Of a DNA stretch of 64,000 nucleotides, positions 23,894 through 36,536 are shown one piece after another; within the stretch, counting starts at the first letter, position 1, and every line of letters starts with the position of its first letter. The notes below the pieces were generated by a model that searched no databases, was not told the origin of the DNA, and saw nothing but the letters and a program-made list of their open reading frames with translations. The stretch lies in the NCBI GenBank assembly GCA_003971905.1, contig RSEE01000119.1, positions 116,591 to 180,590 of the forward strand, in the 5' to 3' direction. The DNA is from Moniliella sp. 'wahieum' (taxonomy: Eukaryota > Basidiomycota > Moniliellomycetes > Moniliellales > Moniliellaceae). Made by a program: the position numbers and the translations under genes.

Positions 23894-25677
23894 ATGCCTC
23901 CACGTCGCGGCGCTGCATCGCTGCTCCCCCCTCTGGGCGCCCGTGCTGGGGTCGCCGTTCTAGCCTGGGGCATGGCCTTGCCTCCCTTCTTGCCACCTGG
24001 TGTGCGCGCCGCGCCGGCGCCTCCCTTCAGCTTGGACCGATCGTCACAACTGGAGGGGCCTCCTGTCCAACTCCGCGCAAGCGATGGCATCTCCCCCTTC
24101 TGGTTGGCCCTCATCATTGTCTTGTCCGCCATGGCCGGCGTCATGTTCTTGGTCCTGCTGATTGTGTTGCTGGTACGGCGGAGCGCGGGGATCGCGCTGC
24201 GTGAGGACCGGCTTCCGACCAACATTATGCGGAGGAGACGGACGCCGCGGCGCGCCGGGCCGATGCGGAGCGAGAACGAGCGTACCTTGCCAGTTTGGGC
24301 CCCGGCGAGCGCACCGGATACGGACGCGCCCAAGCGTGGGCGCGCACCCACCCGCTAGGCAGTGTGCCGACTGAGTTGACGCCGCCTCAGATGGTGACCA
24401 TCCAGGAAAAGGGCGTGCAAGCGTGGTCCTTTGAACCGGACTACGAAGCCAACCCGCCTGTTTACGTCCAGGGCCGGACCGAAATTACGTTTCTCGACGA
24501 TGGCCATGGCTTAGCCCCCGAAGAAGGTGGGGCTGTGAGCGTGCAATCCAACTTGCCCCTTCCGAAAACGAATGAGGTGTATTATCTCGAGGTCAAGATG
24601 TTCCGCAAGCCCGAAACGACCAATGTTGCGATCGGCTTGGCAACCAAACCCTACCCCGCCTTTCGCTTTCCAGGTACGTTTTTCTTGGGTCGATGGGACG
24701 AGAGGGCATGGCTAGCTAACGCGGGCTGAGTAGGTCTGCTCAAGTATTCGATTGGGTACTTTAGCCTGGATGGTACGCGGTGTCACAATGCTCCCTGGAA
24801 CGAAATGCCCTACAGCGTGCCGTACCGACAAGGCGATGTGTGGTATGGGCTACCGTCCGCGGTTGGGTCGGGTGTTCTTTACGCGTAATGGCAAGCGCTT
24901 CCATGAAGCTTTTGTCGGCTTGACCAACCACGACTTTTTCCCACCTTGGCGGCCGATGGGCCGGCCGAGGTGCATGTCAACCTAGGTCAGGCTGGCTTTG
25001 TCTTCATCGAAGCCAACGTCAAAAAGTGGGGGTTGGCGCCGATGGTCGGCAACTTGCCCCCTCCCCCAGCCTATGGGGCCGAGGGCGGAAGCGTGTTGAT
25101 CCAATCTTCCGATGCGGCTCAGGGCACCTCGGCCTCGCTCCTTCCCACTGCCGGACCTGGACACCCATTGCTCCCCCCACCACCCATCTCGCCGTTGCTC
25201 GGTGCTGCGGATGCAGTCCGAGCCCCGCTACAGCGCAGCATTTCCCCTCATCTGCTGCCCCCCCAAGGGGGTGACCTTTCCATTTCCGACCTCAGCGAAG
25301 GGGAGGAGGAGGACCGCGTATCGCTTGCCCCTTCAAGCCCTATGCTGTCCCCCCGCTCGAGCGGGGTGGATATCTCCTTGCACTCGCTGGTTCCCCCGCG
25401 CAGCGGACACGGCATGACCAGCCACACCACTACCCGCGCCGCGCCCCGGCGAGCTTCTCCCCCACCCTACTCGGCTTTTGGGGAAGAGCAAGACGGCGGA
25501 ATGTGGACCACACTGCGCCGCTGGATTCGCCCCGGAAACAGGAGGGGCGTGCAATTGCCCCTCTCCTCCTCCACCCCGCCCCCGCCGCCGCCCGCTGCAC
25601 CCGCCGCCGCACCCACCGCACCCACCGCACCAACTATCCTGGTGCATGCGCCTGCACCTGGGGAGCCCCGAGGGTAA
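23894..25677 (+). CDS. SSH4: Ssh4-like endosomal SPRY-domain ubiquitin-ligase adaptor
   Basis: Homologues tether a Rsp5-type ligase to endosome/vacuole membranes and send cargo to the multivesicular body. The start has a strong context (ACCATG, 23894). A hydrophobic N-terminus is followed by one clear membrane segment (FWLALIIVLSAMAGVMFLVL, about 24100-24160) and a basic juxtamembrane region. The SPRY domain contains VTIQEKGVQAWSFEPDYEAN, NEVYYLEVKMFRKPETTNVA and IGLATKPYPAFRFPG. An intron (24674-24733) leads to LLKYSIGYFSLDG, then GMGYRPRLGRVFFTRNGKRF and ADGPAEVHVNLGQAGFVFIE. Two PY motifs follow: PPPAYG (near 25065) and PPPYS (near 25462), the expected WW-domain ligands. At least four frameshifts (about 24225, 24840, 24945 and in the SPRY region) interrupt the frame. 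The tail is Pro-rich. Family assignment is firm. Confidence 0.9.
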
Positions 25678-26687
25678 ACGGGGGAAAATGATGTGGGGAC
25701 GATGTGGGCCGCGGGGACGTAGGCGGCAGAGTGATTGTGTACCGAGTGTATACCCTTGGCTGTAGTACGTGTGAATCGGACGCTTGTGTGTGCAGGAATC
25801 ATCGGCTTGTCGGGGGCGCTGTCCAGCAGAGTGCTGTGGTCGGGCTAGGCGACGAAGGCGTCGAGGAGGGGTTAGCAGCTGGATGAGCGACAGTCTTATC
25901 TACCTGTGAGATGGGGGGTCAGGTAGTGTTGTTGCACATGGCATACCAGACATAGGTAGAGAGGCACTAGTGCGGCAGACCATATCCTGAGGTTGAATTC
26001 CACTTGTTGATCTATAAGCAGGTCTCAATCTTAGTACGATGGCCACAGGCGCAGCTCGCACCGGTCCCGGGCGAAGCCATTTCTCTGCAATGCATCATCT
26101 TTTCTCCCTTGGGAACGCCATCGCGCCACTCACCATCGATAGTCCATGCAGCACGAGTATACTTGTGCCACCGTCCACAAGTGGAAGGGCATCACCCTCT
26201 CTCCCTCCCTATACCCACTTGAAGCGAAAACCCATAGCAGCTCCAACCTGCGGCGCTGAATTCGACGTAGTCGGTGCTAGTCACTAGTCACTTGACTTCA
26301 CACGAGGTGGCAGGTGGCCCCAGGCACGGGTCTGCGTCGGCTAGGGTTGCCCCAGCTGGCCCTGGCGCATTGGATGCGGGCGCAGGGGGGCAGTGTGCGG
26401 CGCGGCAAGCGCGCTGGGACGTATTCGTTTGGATGCCGCCTGCAATCGGGCGTGTGCGGTGAGAGGGCGCATGAGCGGTGATTCAGATTGCTCGATTTCG
26501 ATTACGATGGGCGTTGCCTGCCGCTGCGCTGCCCCGGCGCCCCCTGCATCGTCCAGCCGCCGCCCGCATCCGACTTGGGCAGCCCGCCCGCGGCAAATTT
26601 TCTCGAGCCCCCACCTCCACCTCTGCTTCTCCTCGCCCCGCTCGTGCGCCTGCCAAGCATCGCCCCAGGGAGGACCTCCCCACCACC
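25678..26687. other. Spacer and promoter of the P5B ATPase gene
   Basis: No supported gene. It has an ACTAGT palindrome cluster (AGTCACTAGTCAC, about 26277) and a GC-rich last 400 bp. Confidence 0.5.
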
Positions 26688-29600
26688 ATGCCCGGCCCCG
26701 CCCAGCACATCGTGGCCGACGCCGAGTACCAGGCCCCCTTTGGCCCGGCCCAGTCCGTGCCCGCTCCCGATGCCGCCCCCAAGGAGCAACCCCCCATCCA
26801 GCTCGCTGCCTCCCCGTTCTTCACCGATAAGGAAACCGCCGAGGCCGCTGCATGGATCCATGACGGCGAGCCCGGTGCTGCTCCTCAAGGCGACGAGGCC
26901 ACCTACTCTGCGCCCGTCGCTGTCGGCGGCTCTCGTGCTCGCCGCGACAGCCAGATTGGCCACTACAACGACCAGGGCTCCATCTTCGATGGCCCTTCGG
27001 CTGGAGCTGTGCCCAGCAGCTACACCTCGTATGTATTCCGTCTCCCCCCCCCCCCCCATCTCATGCGCTTTGGTCTTCTGCAGAGCCTGGTGGAGGCATG
27101 GATGGCTGACCTTTCGTCCTCCGACCCAGGATGCATCACCAGCCTCCACACCCTGGTTTGACGAGCCGTCGCTCCTCGTCGGTCACACGCTTTTCCCATT
27201 CACCTGTGCTGCGGCGCACGCGCCGGACCAGCATGGCGTCGGCTGGAAGCGCCGCAGGTCCCAGTGTCATTTCCCTTGGTCCGGCCGAGGAGGGCGTATC
27301 GGGTGCCCTGCCCACGCATCGTCAGTCGAGCCAGTTTAGCCGTGCTGGTAGGGCGCGTCACTCCCGCGATGGTCATGACGACATGGTGGTGGGTTCGCGC
27401 CGGTCCAACCAGGGTTTCCTGTCTTCCATTATGAACTCTCTTCGTGGAGACGAGTCACGGCGGGACGAAGAAAATGCACCGGTTCGGCGTGACTCAAACG
27501 AGTCACTCGGTCTGTCCGAGGATGGGTACGGCCCTTACATGAACTCGGATGACGCTCTGTCCAGTGGTGGCGACTCTTCCCCCTCGGGCATTCACGACGA
27601 CCAGTCCAGCTCTGACGAGGACCGGGGGGTTGATGCCTTCGGCCTTTGGCACCCTGGGTGGACGAGGCGATCCTGTCTTTGGCGACCACGATGCTGGCGC
27701 CCCGGAGGATGAATTGGACCTCGACCTTGCCGACCTGGAGCGGGAACATCATTACCTTCACCAACACCCCGAGGTCAGCAGCATGCCTTTCTGGGGGTGA
27801 CAATGAGCCCCTCCTGGCTGGGAGTGCGCTGGATGACGGCCCCCCCACCGCCGAGTCGTTGCAGCGGGAACAAGAGGGCAAGACGTTCCTCGACAAGTCT
27901 TCTCAATCCCGGCAACAAATTTACCTTGTGGAGGAGGACTCGCTCATCCGCCTGACAGGATATCAGATCGTGCGTTTCCACCACTTGCTCTTTATGATCG
28001 CTTCGGTCTGCACGTTTGGGATTGTTTACCTGCTGGCACGTTGGCTGCCACGCCTTCGGCTCAAGTGGGTTTGCCGCGAATGCGACTTTGTCGATGCCGA
28101 GTTCGTGATGGTCACAACCGAATGGGGAGACCTCTTTGAAGCGAAGATGAACACCATTCCTTTTGCTCGCCCCCTTGCTACCGTATTCCCCCCCGACTTC
28201 TCATTTGATCCTCCCTCAACAGCGTCCGATTATCAGGCGGCGTTGAACCAGCGCACCAAACTGTTCCAAGCTGCCACTGCCAACGGAAACGGCAAGCAGG
28301 CTGCGAATGGTACCCAGGCCTCCTGGTCGACCAATCCCTATGCAGGCACAGATACTGAACAACTGATGGAGCTCAAGTTTCTGGACTACCGCTACACCCG
28401 TTTTATTCTCCATCCGCCTTCAGGGCGCCTTCGTATGGCGAAGGACTGGCGTGATGGCGGTTGGACCTCAGTTAAAGCTGTGGCGCAAGGCGTGAGCGAC
28501 GACCAGCTGGAAGACCGTCACATTGTGTTTGGGCCGAACGCGATCGACATTGAGGCCAAGTCGGTATGGGCGTTGTTGGTAGACGAGGTGCTGCATCCGT
28601 TCTACATGTTCCAAATCGTTTCAATTGTGCTCTGGAGTGTGGATGACTACTACTACTACGCATTCTGCATTGCCGTCATTTCTCTCGCTTCGATTACAAC
28701 GACTCTGATCGAGACCAAGTCAACGGTGGAGCGGATGCGGGAGATGTCCCGCTTCTCCTGCCCCGTCAAAGTTCTTCGGGATGGCGAATGGCTCACTCTC
28801 GACAGCTCCGCCTTGGTTCCCGGGGATGTGTACGACGTGGCTGAGCCTGGCTTGCTTCTGTTCCCTGCCGACTCGGTGCTCTTGTCGGGCGATGCGATTG
28901 TGAATGAGTCAATGCTGACAGGGGAGAGTGTTCCGGTCTCCAAGGTACCAGTGACGGATGCTGAGATGAAGTTGCTCTTGACTCCTGGCAGTGAAATTTC
29001 GCCCGAGCTCGCAAGACACTTCCTCTTTGGAGGCACACGTATTGTGCGCATCCGCCCCAATGGGGGGGGATTGGCTGTGCCTTCGTCGGACAATGAGGAC
29101 CAAGCGAATGCACTGGCCATGGTCGCCCGTACTGGGTTCAACACCACCAAGGGAGCCTTGGTGCGCTCCATGCTTTTCCCCAAGCCTATGGGGTTCAAAT
29201 TCTACCGTGACTCGTTCCGCTTTATTGGTTTCTTGGCCGGCATCGCCTGCGTCGGCTTTACCATCTCGGGCGTGGGCTTTGTGCGTATGGGAATTGCTTG
29301 GCACCTGATCGTTGTCCGTGCGCTGGACTTGATCACCGTGGTGGTTCCCCCCGCCTTGCCGGCCACGATGAGCGTGGGGACAGCATTTGCCATCTCACGT
29401 TTGCGCTCCAAGGACATCTTTTGCATCTCCCCCAACCGGGTTAACATGGCGGGCAAGATTAATGTGTTTTGCTTTGACAAGACAGGAACGTTAACGGAAG
29501 ATGGGCTGGACGTGCTTGGTACCCGCACCATCTCGGCACGTGAGAACCGGTTTTCCGAGTTGCACGAGTCAGCGGACGAAATGCCAACGGCGGACAATGC

Positions 29601-31677
29601 GCCCAAGGAGGACCGGGAGGCGCGCAAGCTGCCTCTGCTTCACGCTTTGGCCACCTGCCATTCGCTCAAAGTTGTGGATGGAGAGGTGATTGGGGACCCA
29701 TTGGATGTCAAGATGTTTGAGTACACGGGATGGACGTTGGATGAGGGGCGAGAACGCTCAGCGCGGGCGGCAACAGGCACCGGATCGACGGCCAAGGAAG
29801 GGAAGGCGCGCTTGACCGACCGCCCTCCTGCCCTAGTCCAAACGGTTGTCCGTCCGCCTGGCAGCGGTGAGTTTGATGTGGCCGACGCTTTGCGCCCGGG
29901 CAAGCGCGCCCATTTCCTCGAGTTGGGGGTGCTGCGGACGTTTGAGTTTGTGAGCCAGTTGCGACGGATGGTGTGGTGGTGAAGCGGATGCGATCCGACT
30001 CGATGGAGGTGTTTGTCAAGGGCGCGCCCGAGGTGATGGCCGACATTTGCCTCCCCGAGTCGTTCCCGGCCGATTACGAGGACCTGTTGGCGTACTACAC
30101 CAAGCACGGGTACCGTGTTATTGCGTGTGCAGGCAAGTCGCTTCCCGGTCTGAGCTGGGTCAAGGCCCAGCGCATGACCCGTGCCCAGGCCGAGTCGCAG
30201 TTACGTTTCCTTGGCTTGATCATCTTTGAGAACAAGATCAAGCCGGGCACCCCTTCCGCCATTGCCGCCCTGCGGAACGCCCACATTGGCACCAAGATGG
30301 TCACGGGCGACAACCCTCGTACGGCAGTGAGTGTTGCGCGCGAGTGTGGCATGCTGGGCCGTCGACGGCGGTGTATATGCCGGTCTGGACGGGGGCGGAA
30401 GGTGGCCCGTTGGAAGGCAAATCGATCGAGTGGCAGAACGTGGACGATGAACAGCTGAAGCTGGACCCGTGGGCGCTGAAGCCGTCGGACGTTGACTTGC
30501 ACGTTCTCCCGCTCGACGAGAGTGGCGGACACGACTATCAGCTTGCGCTGAGCGGGATGTGTTTCGTTGGATGGTGGACTGTGCGCCGGTGGAGACGGTT
30601 CGGAGAATGTTGCTCAAGGGGGCGGTGTTTGCTCGCATGTCTCCGGACGAGAAACACGAGCTGGTAGAGCGGTTGCAAGCCCTTGGTTACACGGTGGGCA
30701 TGTGTGGTGGAGCGAACGATTGTGGTGCGCTCAAGGCGGCTGACGTGGGCATCTCTCTCTCGGAGGCCGAGGCGTCAGTTGCTGCGCCTTTCACGTCCCG
30801 CCAGCCGGACATTGGATGTGTTCTGTCGACGATCCGAGAAGGACGGGCGGCGCTGGTGACGAGCTTTGGCTGCTTCAAGTACATGGCGCTCTACTCGTTG
30901 ATCCAGTTCACGTCCATCACCATTCTCTACTCGTTGGCTGCCTCGTTGGGCGACTTTCAGTTCCTTTACATTGACCTCTTTATCATTATTCCCGTGGCTG
31001 TGGCCATGGCGCGAACCGAGCCATTTGAGCACTTGTCGACCAAGCGGCCGACGGCCAACCTGATGAGCAAAAAGGTCCTCACCTCCATGCTGGGCCAAGT
31101 GATCATCTGTGCTGTAACGCAGTTTGTTGCCTTTTTCTACATCACGGCGCAGCCGTGGTACGACCCGCCGGCGTTTGACCCAGACAGCATGAACGTGGTC
31201 AACCCGCCCAACTCGGCGCTGTTCCTCGTCTCCTCCTTCCAGTACATTCTCGTCGCCGCCGTGTTTAGCGTCGGTCCGCCGTACCGCAAGCCCATGTACA
31301 CCAACCCCATGTTGCTCGCCTCGTTGTGCCTCTTGACGTGCTTCTCGCTCTACGCGCTCTTTGTCCGCCACGGCTGGGTGTTTGACATTCTGGGCCTGAT
31401 CGATTTGCCCGCCTACGTGCACACGAGCTTGTTTGTCCTCGTGCTCATCAACACACTGCTCTCCTTTACGTTTGAGGCGTACCTCGTCGCGCCCGTCGCG
31501 CGCGCCGTCAAGGCCCTCTCCCCCGCCTCCACCCGCGCCACACCCTCGGTCGCTCCTTGGCCGCCGTGGGTGATCCACTACCACCCTTCCCGCACCTCCC
31601 TCAGCCCCCCACCTACCTCGTCCAAACTGTACAAGGCCGTGGCCCAGGGCATGGCCAACGAGAGCACACCCGCTTAA
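26688..31677 (+). CDS. YPK9: P5B-type ATPase (Ypk9/ATP13A2-like)
   Basis: Vacuolar/lysosomal P5B ATPase; animal relatives export polyamines from the lysosome. ATG at 26688 (MPGPAQHIVADAEYQAPFGP). An intron (27029-27129) interrupts the long disordered N-terminal region. Conserved parts follow in order: the first hydrophobic segments (HHLLFMIASVCTFGIVYLLA), LTGESVPVSK (28916), PPALPATMSVGTAFAISRLR (the P5B signature, 29347), FCFDKTGTLTEDGLDV (the phosphorylated Asp, 29475), MVTGDNPRTAVSVARECGML (30298), GGANDCGALKAADVGISLSE (30708) and six C-terminal membrane segments ending at 31677. Frameshifts at about 27649 (extra T), 27795 (extra G), 29972, 30357 (missing G) and 30568 (missing G) are bridged by homology on both sides. 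All core catalytic motifs are intact, which argues for a functional gene with consensus errors. The N-terminal ~370 residues are long for the family. Confidence 0.93.
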
Positions 31678-32073
31678 AGCCCAACGCCTAAAGCCTAAAG
31701 CCGAAGCCTTCGTTGAACCTGCATTTCCAAGGTGAACTTGGTTGTGCTTCTTGTCGATCCTCTCTCGTATCTCGTATTTCGTACCTCTTCTCCCCCCCTC
31801 CCTTACCCTTCAAACTTCCAATCTACTACTGTTGCCTCGCGCCTGTCCCAGCACAGCGTACCCTCCCGCTTGCTAATCAAGCTTGTTTAGCTCGTTTTGC
31901 CAGATAACAGGGACGTGCATCCTATAATACAACTAAGCTCCCCGCCGACCCGGCGCCCAGACAAAATCAGTGGCGAGAGCAAAAGGGGACCCAAAAAAAA
32001 AAAACCGGACCCAGACACGGCATGCGGGACGGGAGGGACAGGGTACCGCGGGTAGCGGTTACCGGGTAGCGGG
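31678..32073. other. Convergent 3' spacer
   Basis: Between the ATPase (plus) and the Pro-rich gene (minus). It holds GCCTAAAGCCTAAAGCC (31688-31704) and an A10 run near 31995-32004. No gene seen. Confidence 0.6.
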
Positions 32074-35000
32074 TTACCAAACCGGATCGTAGCTAGCAAA
32101 CGCGCTCGGCCCGGGCTCGGCGAGCCGGTCGCGTCGCACCGAGTCGGACGACGACGTGGCAGCCGGTGCGACGGGCGAGCGAGGGGCGGTCCGGGTCCGC
32201 GGAGACGGGGGTGCGGGCGGGGGCGGAGGAGGCCGGAGCGGGACCGGGGGCGGGAGCGGAGCCAGCGTCGGTGGGCGGACGAGGTGGACGAGCCAAGGAG
32301 CTGGGCGGAGGAACGGCGTCGTACGGGTACGAATAGTACTGCGTTCCTGGTCCGGGGTACTGCCACGGGTGCAACATTGGTGATCCACCCAAGGAAACAC
32401 GGGGCCCCGCGCCCGTTGCGGGCCGGGAGCGGGGCAGAAAGGGTGGGGAGAAGCCTGTGGGTTGCGTGGGGGGGTAGGGCGCGTAGACCGATCCGAAACG
32501 GTTGCCAGCGTCCAGCGGCTTGGGCGCAGAGAAAGCTGGCATGCCGTGCGGCACAAGGTAGTCGCCTGGACTGGATAACGGCATTGCGGGGGAGGGGTAG
32601 TACCCGTAGCCGTAATCCGGGGCGTATTCGCTGCTCCATTCTTGGCCTTCCGGCGGGAACGAGACGGGCGAGACAGAGGCCGATGCGGACGCAGACGCAG
32701 ACGTATACTCGGGTCCCCAACCCAGGTGGAGCGGGAGCGTCGACCCAGTCATCGTAGCCGCATGTTCCGTCCCGTACCCATGCGGACCTTGGGGAGGAGC
32801 GGCACGTGGCTCTGGCCGCCGAGAGCCGCGAGCCGGGTCAGAGGTAGGCACCCGTGGGAGGAACCTGCTGGGGCTGCGTTCTCTGACGCTGGAGACGCCT
32901 TTGCGGCGTCAGCAGTCTTGGTCGTAGTGACCGGCTCTGGATTGGGAAGCGCATGTCCACTAGGCTGGGCCCAGACTTGCTTGATCACTTCGGACGTCAC
33001 ATCTGCCGAGTCACTCCGGGCCCGAGCGGGCGTGTCGGTTACGATGGGAAAGTTGAGCCCCCATGTATTGACAGGTGGTTCGGCCAGACGACGCGTCTAG
33101 GGCCAAAACAAGTGGGTCAGAAACGGAATCATTCGCGCTTGAAAGATGAGGAGAAGGGGGGGGGGGACGTACGAGGTACCATCCGACTCGCTTCCAACAG
33201 GTGCTAGGCCATCGCCCGGTCGGATAGGATGGGGGGCAGGTGGGAGACCATGCCGCCCATGGCCCGGAGCAGCGATAGCAGTCACAGGGGAACGCGGGGC
33301 AGAAGAAGATTGTTTGAAGCTTTGGTCGTCGCCGGAAGGAGAGGGCCAATGAGATCCAGGTTGGCGCGGGGGCAAAAGTCGAGACGAGGGGGACGCTGGG
33401 ACAGCGAGGCCAGAGAGAAGGGAAGGGTCGCTAGGTTGAGAAGAAACGTCGGGAACGGGGATGCCCGTAAAGACAGAGCATCCTTGTTGTGTTCTGCACT
33501 AGGGAGAAGGGTTGTGGGCAGTTCTGTTGGACTGGTGTCGGCAGTAGAGCCCAGCTGGGAGGAGCCTTGCCCCGGGCGTGTGCTCAGTTGCTTGCCCGGT
33601 AAGGCGATTTGGGTGGAGCAAGGCTCTCCTGCTTCCGTAGTCAATCCCGACACGGCCATCAATGAGGACGGGAACAGCTCCTCCTGCACCCATTCTTGGT
33701 CGGGAGGCGCACTGGCCACGTCCAATCCTTGGACAAGAACCGAGCCAGACGCTGGCTGTGCCTGCACCACTTTTGGCTTGAGCCCTCGTGCCAACCAGTG
33801 GCGAGGCAGACGGACGCGGGGTACAGTGGGGGGGCGGGGTAGCACCCAGCGGTCCTCGGGAATGGCCCCGGGGGGGACAGTTGGGCACCTCGGTAAGAAG
33901 ACGAGGCGAGGCCACCGTGTACGTCGGCCCAAGGATCGGTCAGACTGCTGACGCGCTTGGGGCGGCGTTCAAGCGCACGGGTCACCTTGCTCCTAAGACG
34001 GGCGAGTTGTACGGCAGATAGCTGGCCCCGCGGTGAATGAAAAGAGGGCAAGTGGACGACGAACCGGCTCCACACGGGCCGCTTGTCGGACATGTCAAAC
34101 TTGCTCACATAGTCCCACACGGGCCGGATAGCCGGACGAGGCAAATGCAAGTTGGCCGCGCGGAGGGGGAGGCGCTTGGTGGGGGGAGCACAGCAGCGCT
34201 CACCGCAGTTGACCTGGTTTCTGTCGTGAGTCGAGAGGGGGAATGAGCCCGTGCCCGGATCGGAGGAGGCGAAGACGAGGAGGTACTGGGCAAGGTCACC
34301 CTCGGCTCTGACGCACCAGAGTGATTCTGGTGCAGAGGCGCCTCATTCGGGCGTTGGGGCGATGCGTGCTTCGGTCCATTCTCCACCGCGACGGGAATGG
34401 AATGTGCCTTGGCTGCCTCCAGCTCTTGCAGCAGGGTATCCCTTTCGGCCCGTACCGCTGCCAATTCCCGCGCTTGCTCTTCCTTGTTAATTGGCTTAGA
34501 GGGAGACGAAGGTGGCCGGCGTGGAAGCGTTGGGTTCGATGGCAATGTAGGCTTCGTTGCCTCACTTGATGCTCGAACCCCCGCCTCTCCCCTTTCTCTG
34601 CAGAGCCAGTGTGGGAGAACCAACACGGGATGTTTTCTTGCTGTGCAATGCAGAGCCAGCCCGCGCTTTGGTTTCCTTTAGCTTACGCTCGGCCTCGATT
34701 TTTTCCGCCAAGGCCGCCCCCCTCGCGCGAGCCCGATTCGCCTCCTCTTCCCGCCTCTTTTCCTCTTCGGCGCGACGTAAACGGGCACGTTCAATGGCAC
34801 TGTGGTCCGGAGGCCCCCCAAAAGCGTGCGGGCGGGTGGGCGAGGCAGTAGGCAAGGAATAGAACCCGTAGATTCTGGTGGAACCGAAGAGGCACCCGTG
34901 GGTACTGAAGGTACGACGGGTGAAGTCGGGGACAGAACAGAGGGCGTGCGGGGAGGAGAGTGGGCTGACTGTGCAGTAGGTGGAGCGGGGGCAGTCTCCC

Positions 35001-36083
35001 TCCCTTGCAGGCTGCGCTTCACGCCACCCCAAGGGGAGGACGGTGTGCATCTGCTGGGGCACGATCGCTACCGCCGGTATGTGTGAAAGGACACGCGGGA
35101 CTGGTTGGGGATGTAATAATAGGCGAGTGGACGGAAGCCGATGCCGATGCTTGCGTGTGCGCTGGAGGGTGGGCAGCATGAGATGGCTTGGATTCGGGCA
35201 CGGACACGGGCGTTGCTGGGGTGGGCGTGGGCGTTGCCTGGGACTTGGGCTTGGGCTTGTCCACCTTATGCTCCACTGGGCCATGGGGCTTGTTGAGGGC
35301 AGCATATCGTTGCGCCAGTGGTCCCCATCCCCGGATGGCGGTTTGGGCCTGAGCCTGGGCGGCAGGGTCGACGACGGGCTGCTGCGGGTGAGAGCGGGGC
35401 GCGTGCGATGGGAGGAAACGCGACGGCTGGTAGGCTTGGGACGAGCGGGCCGGGAAGCGGGGGAGGGGCTCGTCGTCAAAGTCAGTGACGCTCTTTTGGC
35501 CCACGGAGGTTGGTGGGGCCAAGATGCTTGGGGGGGGGTGTTTGGGATGTCGAGGGGCAGGGGACGGGGGCGAAAAGGAGGGTTGGAAAGGGGGAGGATG
35601 GGGGGTGATGAGGTCCTCGTCGTCCAGCTCGTCCCAGGCGGGGCCCAACGGATCGAGAGTGAGATGGGGGGCGGGGTGGGAGCCAAGGGCGTTGTATGTG
35701 AGCAGATTGGCTGCGGTGGACGGGGGGGCGGGGGAGGCGAGGAAGCGGAGGAGGTGGCGGCGGGGCGTGCTGGGGAGAGGGGGAGGGAGAGGGGGCTGGT
35801 CGGGGGGGGTGGGCTTCGGCGTGGGCTTCGGCGTGGGCCTCGGCCTGTGCGCGTGCCTCGGCGGCGGTGGGGAAGGCGGCGGAGGGGATGGGCGCAGCGG
35901 ACGAGGAGGCAGGGCGGGTGGCCCAGGGGGCGGGGGTGGGCGCGGGGAGGCGGAGGTGCGGGCGGGCGAGGGGGCGGGCCAGGGCGGGGTAGGGCGGGTG
36001 TCGGCGGCGGCGGCCTTCTGGCGGAACTGGCGGGAGATGCTGGCGGAGCTGAAGACGCGTGGCTTGGGCGCCGCGTCGGCCAT
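32074..36083 (-). CDS. Large Pro-rich protein with a coiled-coil segment, unknown function
   Basis: ATG at 36083 (MADAAPKPRVFSSASISRQF) after a GGTGGA microsatellite. Blocks in order: a Pro-rich N-terminus; an acidic patch (AWDELDDEDLITP); VGQKSVTDFDDEPLPRFPAR; AIRGWGPLAQRYAALNKPHG; a highly charged coiled coil (AIERARLRRAEEEKRREEEA, about 34800-34690); a second helix (EEQARELAAVRAERDTLLQE, near 34450); RPVWDYVSKFDMSDKRPVWS (near 34120); SEVIKQVWAQPSGHALPNPE; a Tyr/Pro-rich region (DYGYGYYPSPAMPLSS); and the terminus AFASYDPVW at 32074. An intron probably lies near 33170. At least six frameshifts occur. Composition is like RNA-granule or scaffold proteins (PRRC2/BAT2-like), but this is only resemblance. 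One gene is favoured because blocks stay on one strand in consistent style; two genes cannot be excluded. Confidence 0.6.
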
Positions 36084-36163
36084 GGTGGAGGTGGAGGTGG
36101 AGGTGGAGGTGGAGGTGGGTGGAGTGGAGGTGGAGGTGGATGGAGGTGGAGGTGGAGGGGGTG
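36084..36163. repeat. GGTGGA microsatellite
   Basis: Tandem GGTGGA units directly upstream (5' side) of the Pro-rich gene's start codon, so CCACCT in its probable 5' leader. Confidence 0.8.
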
Positions 36164-36536
36164 TGGTGTGTGGTGGTGGTGGGGTGGTGGGTAGGCCACG
36201 CGAGGGCAGGCGGTGGGGGCGTGAGTAGCAGTGGCTGGTGCGTGTGGGTTGGCTCGGCAGGGATGGGTGACGCGTGACGGATGACGCTGCCTGCGCCTGT
36301 CGGCCCCTGGCTGCCCACTTGAATATTGAATACTCGACGTACTGGCTGCTCCCCACAGGCGCCCAGCCGCTGCCATTCCGCCCCCCATTTACCCCAACCC
36401 CACCGCGCCTTTTTTCCGCCGCTGCGTGCCCCAATCTGCGACCACACCCTGTCAACACTCAGATCCTCATCACCATCACCATCACCAGAGACAGACAGAC
36501 AGTCGACGCCAAGCACATGCCACACGCCAAGCTACG
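36164..36536. other. Spacer between SNX4 and the Pro-rich gene
   Basis: Promoter of the Pro-rich gene (minus). It contains GTGACGCGTGACGG (36267) and CATCACCATCACCATCACC (36468). No gene is supported. Confidence 0.5.

Noticed and set aside
26502..27149. 215-codon minus-strand frame
   Set aside because: Antisense to the first exon and intron of the P5B ATPase gene; no domain.
30775..31584. Long minus-strand frame of 269 codons
   Set aside because: Antisense to the conserved membrane helices of the P5B ATPase; its His/Arg/Glu-rich composition is the complement of that gene.
34980..36194. 404-codon Gly-rich plus-strand frame
   Set aside because: Antisense shadow of the Pro-rich gene (Pro codons read as Gly on the other strand).
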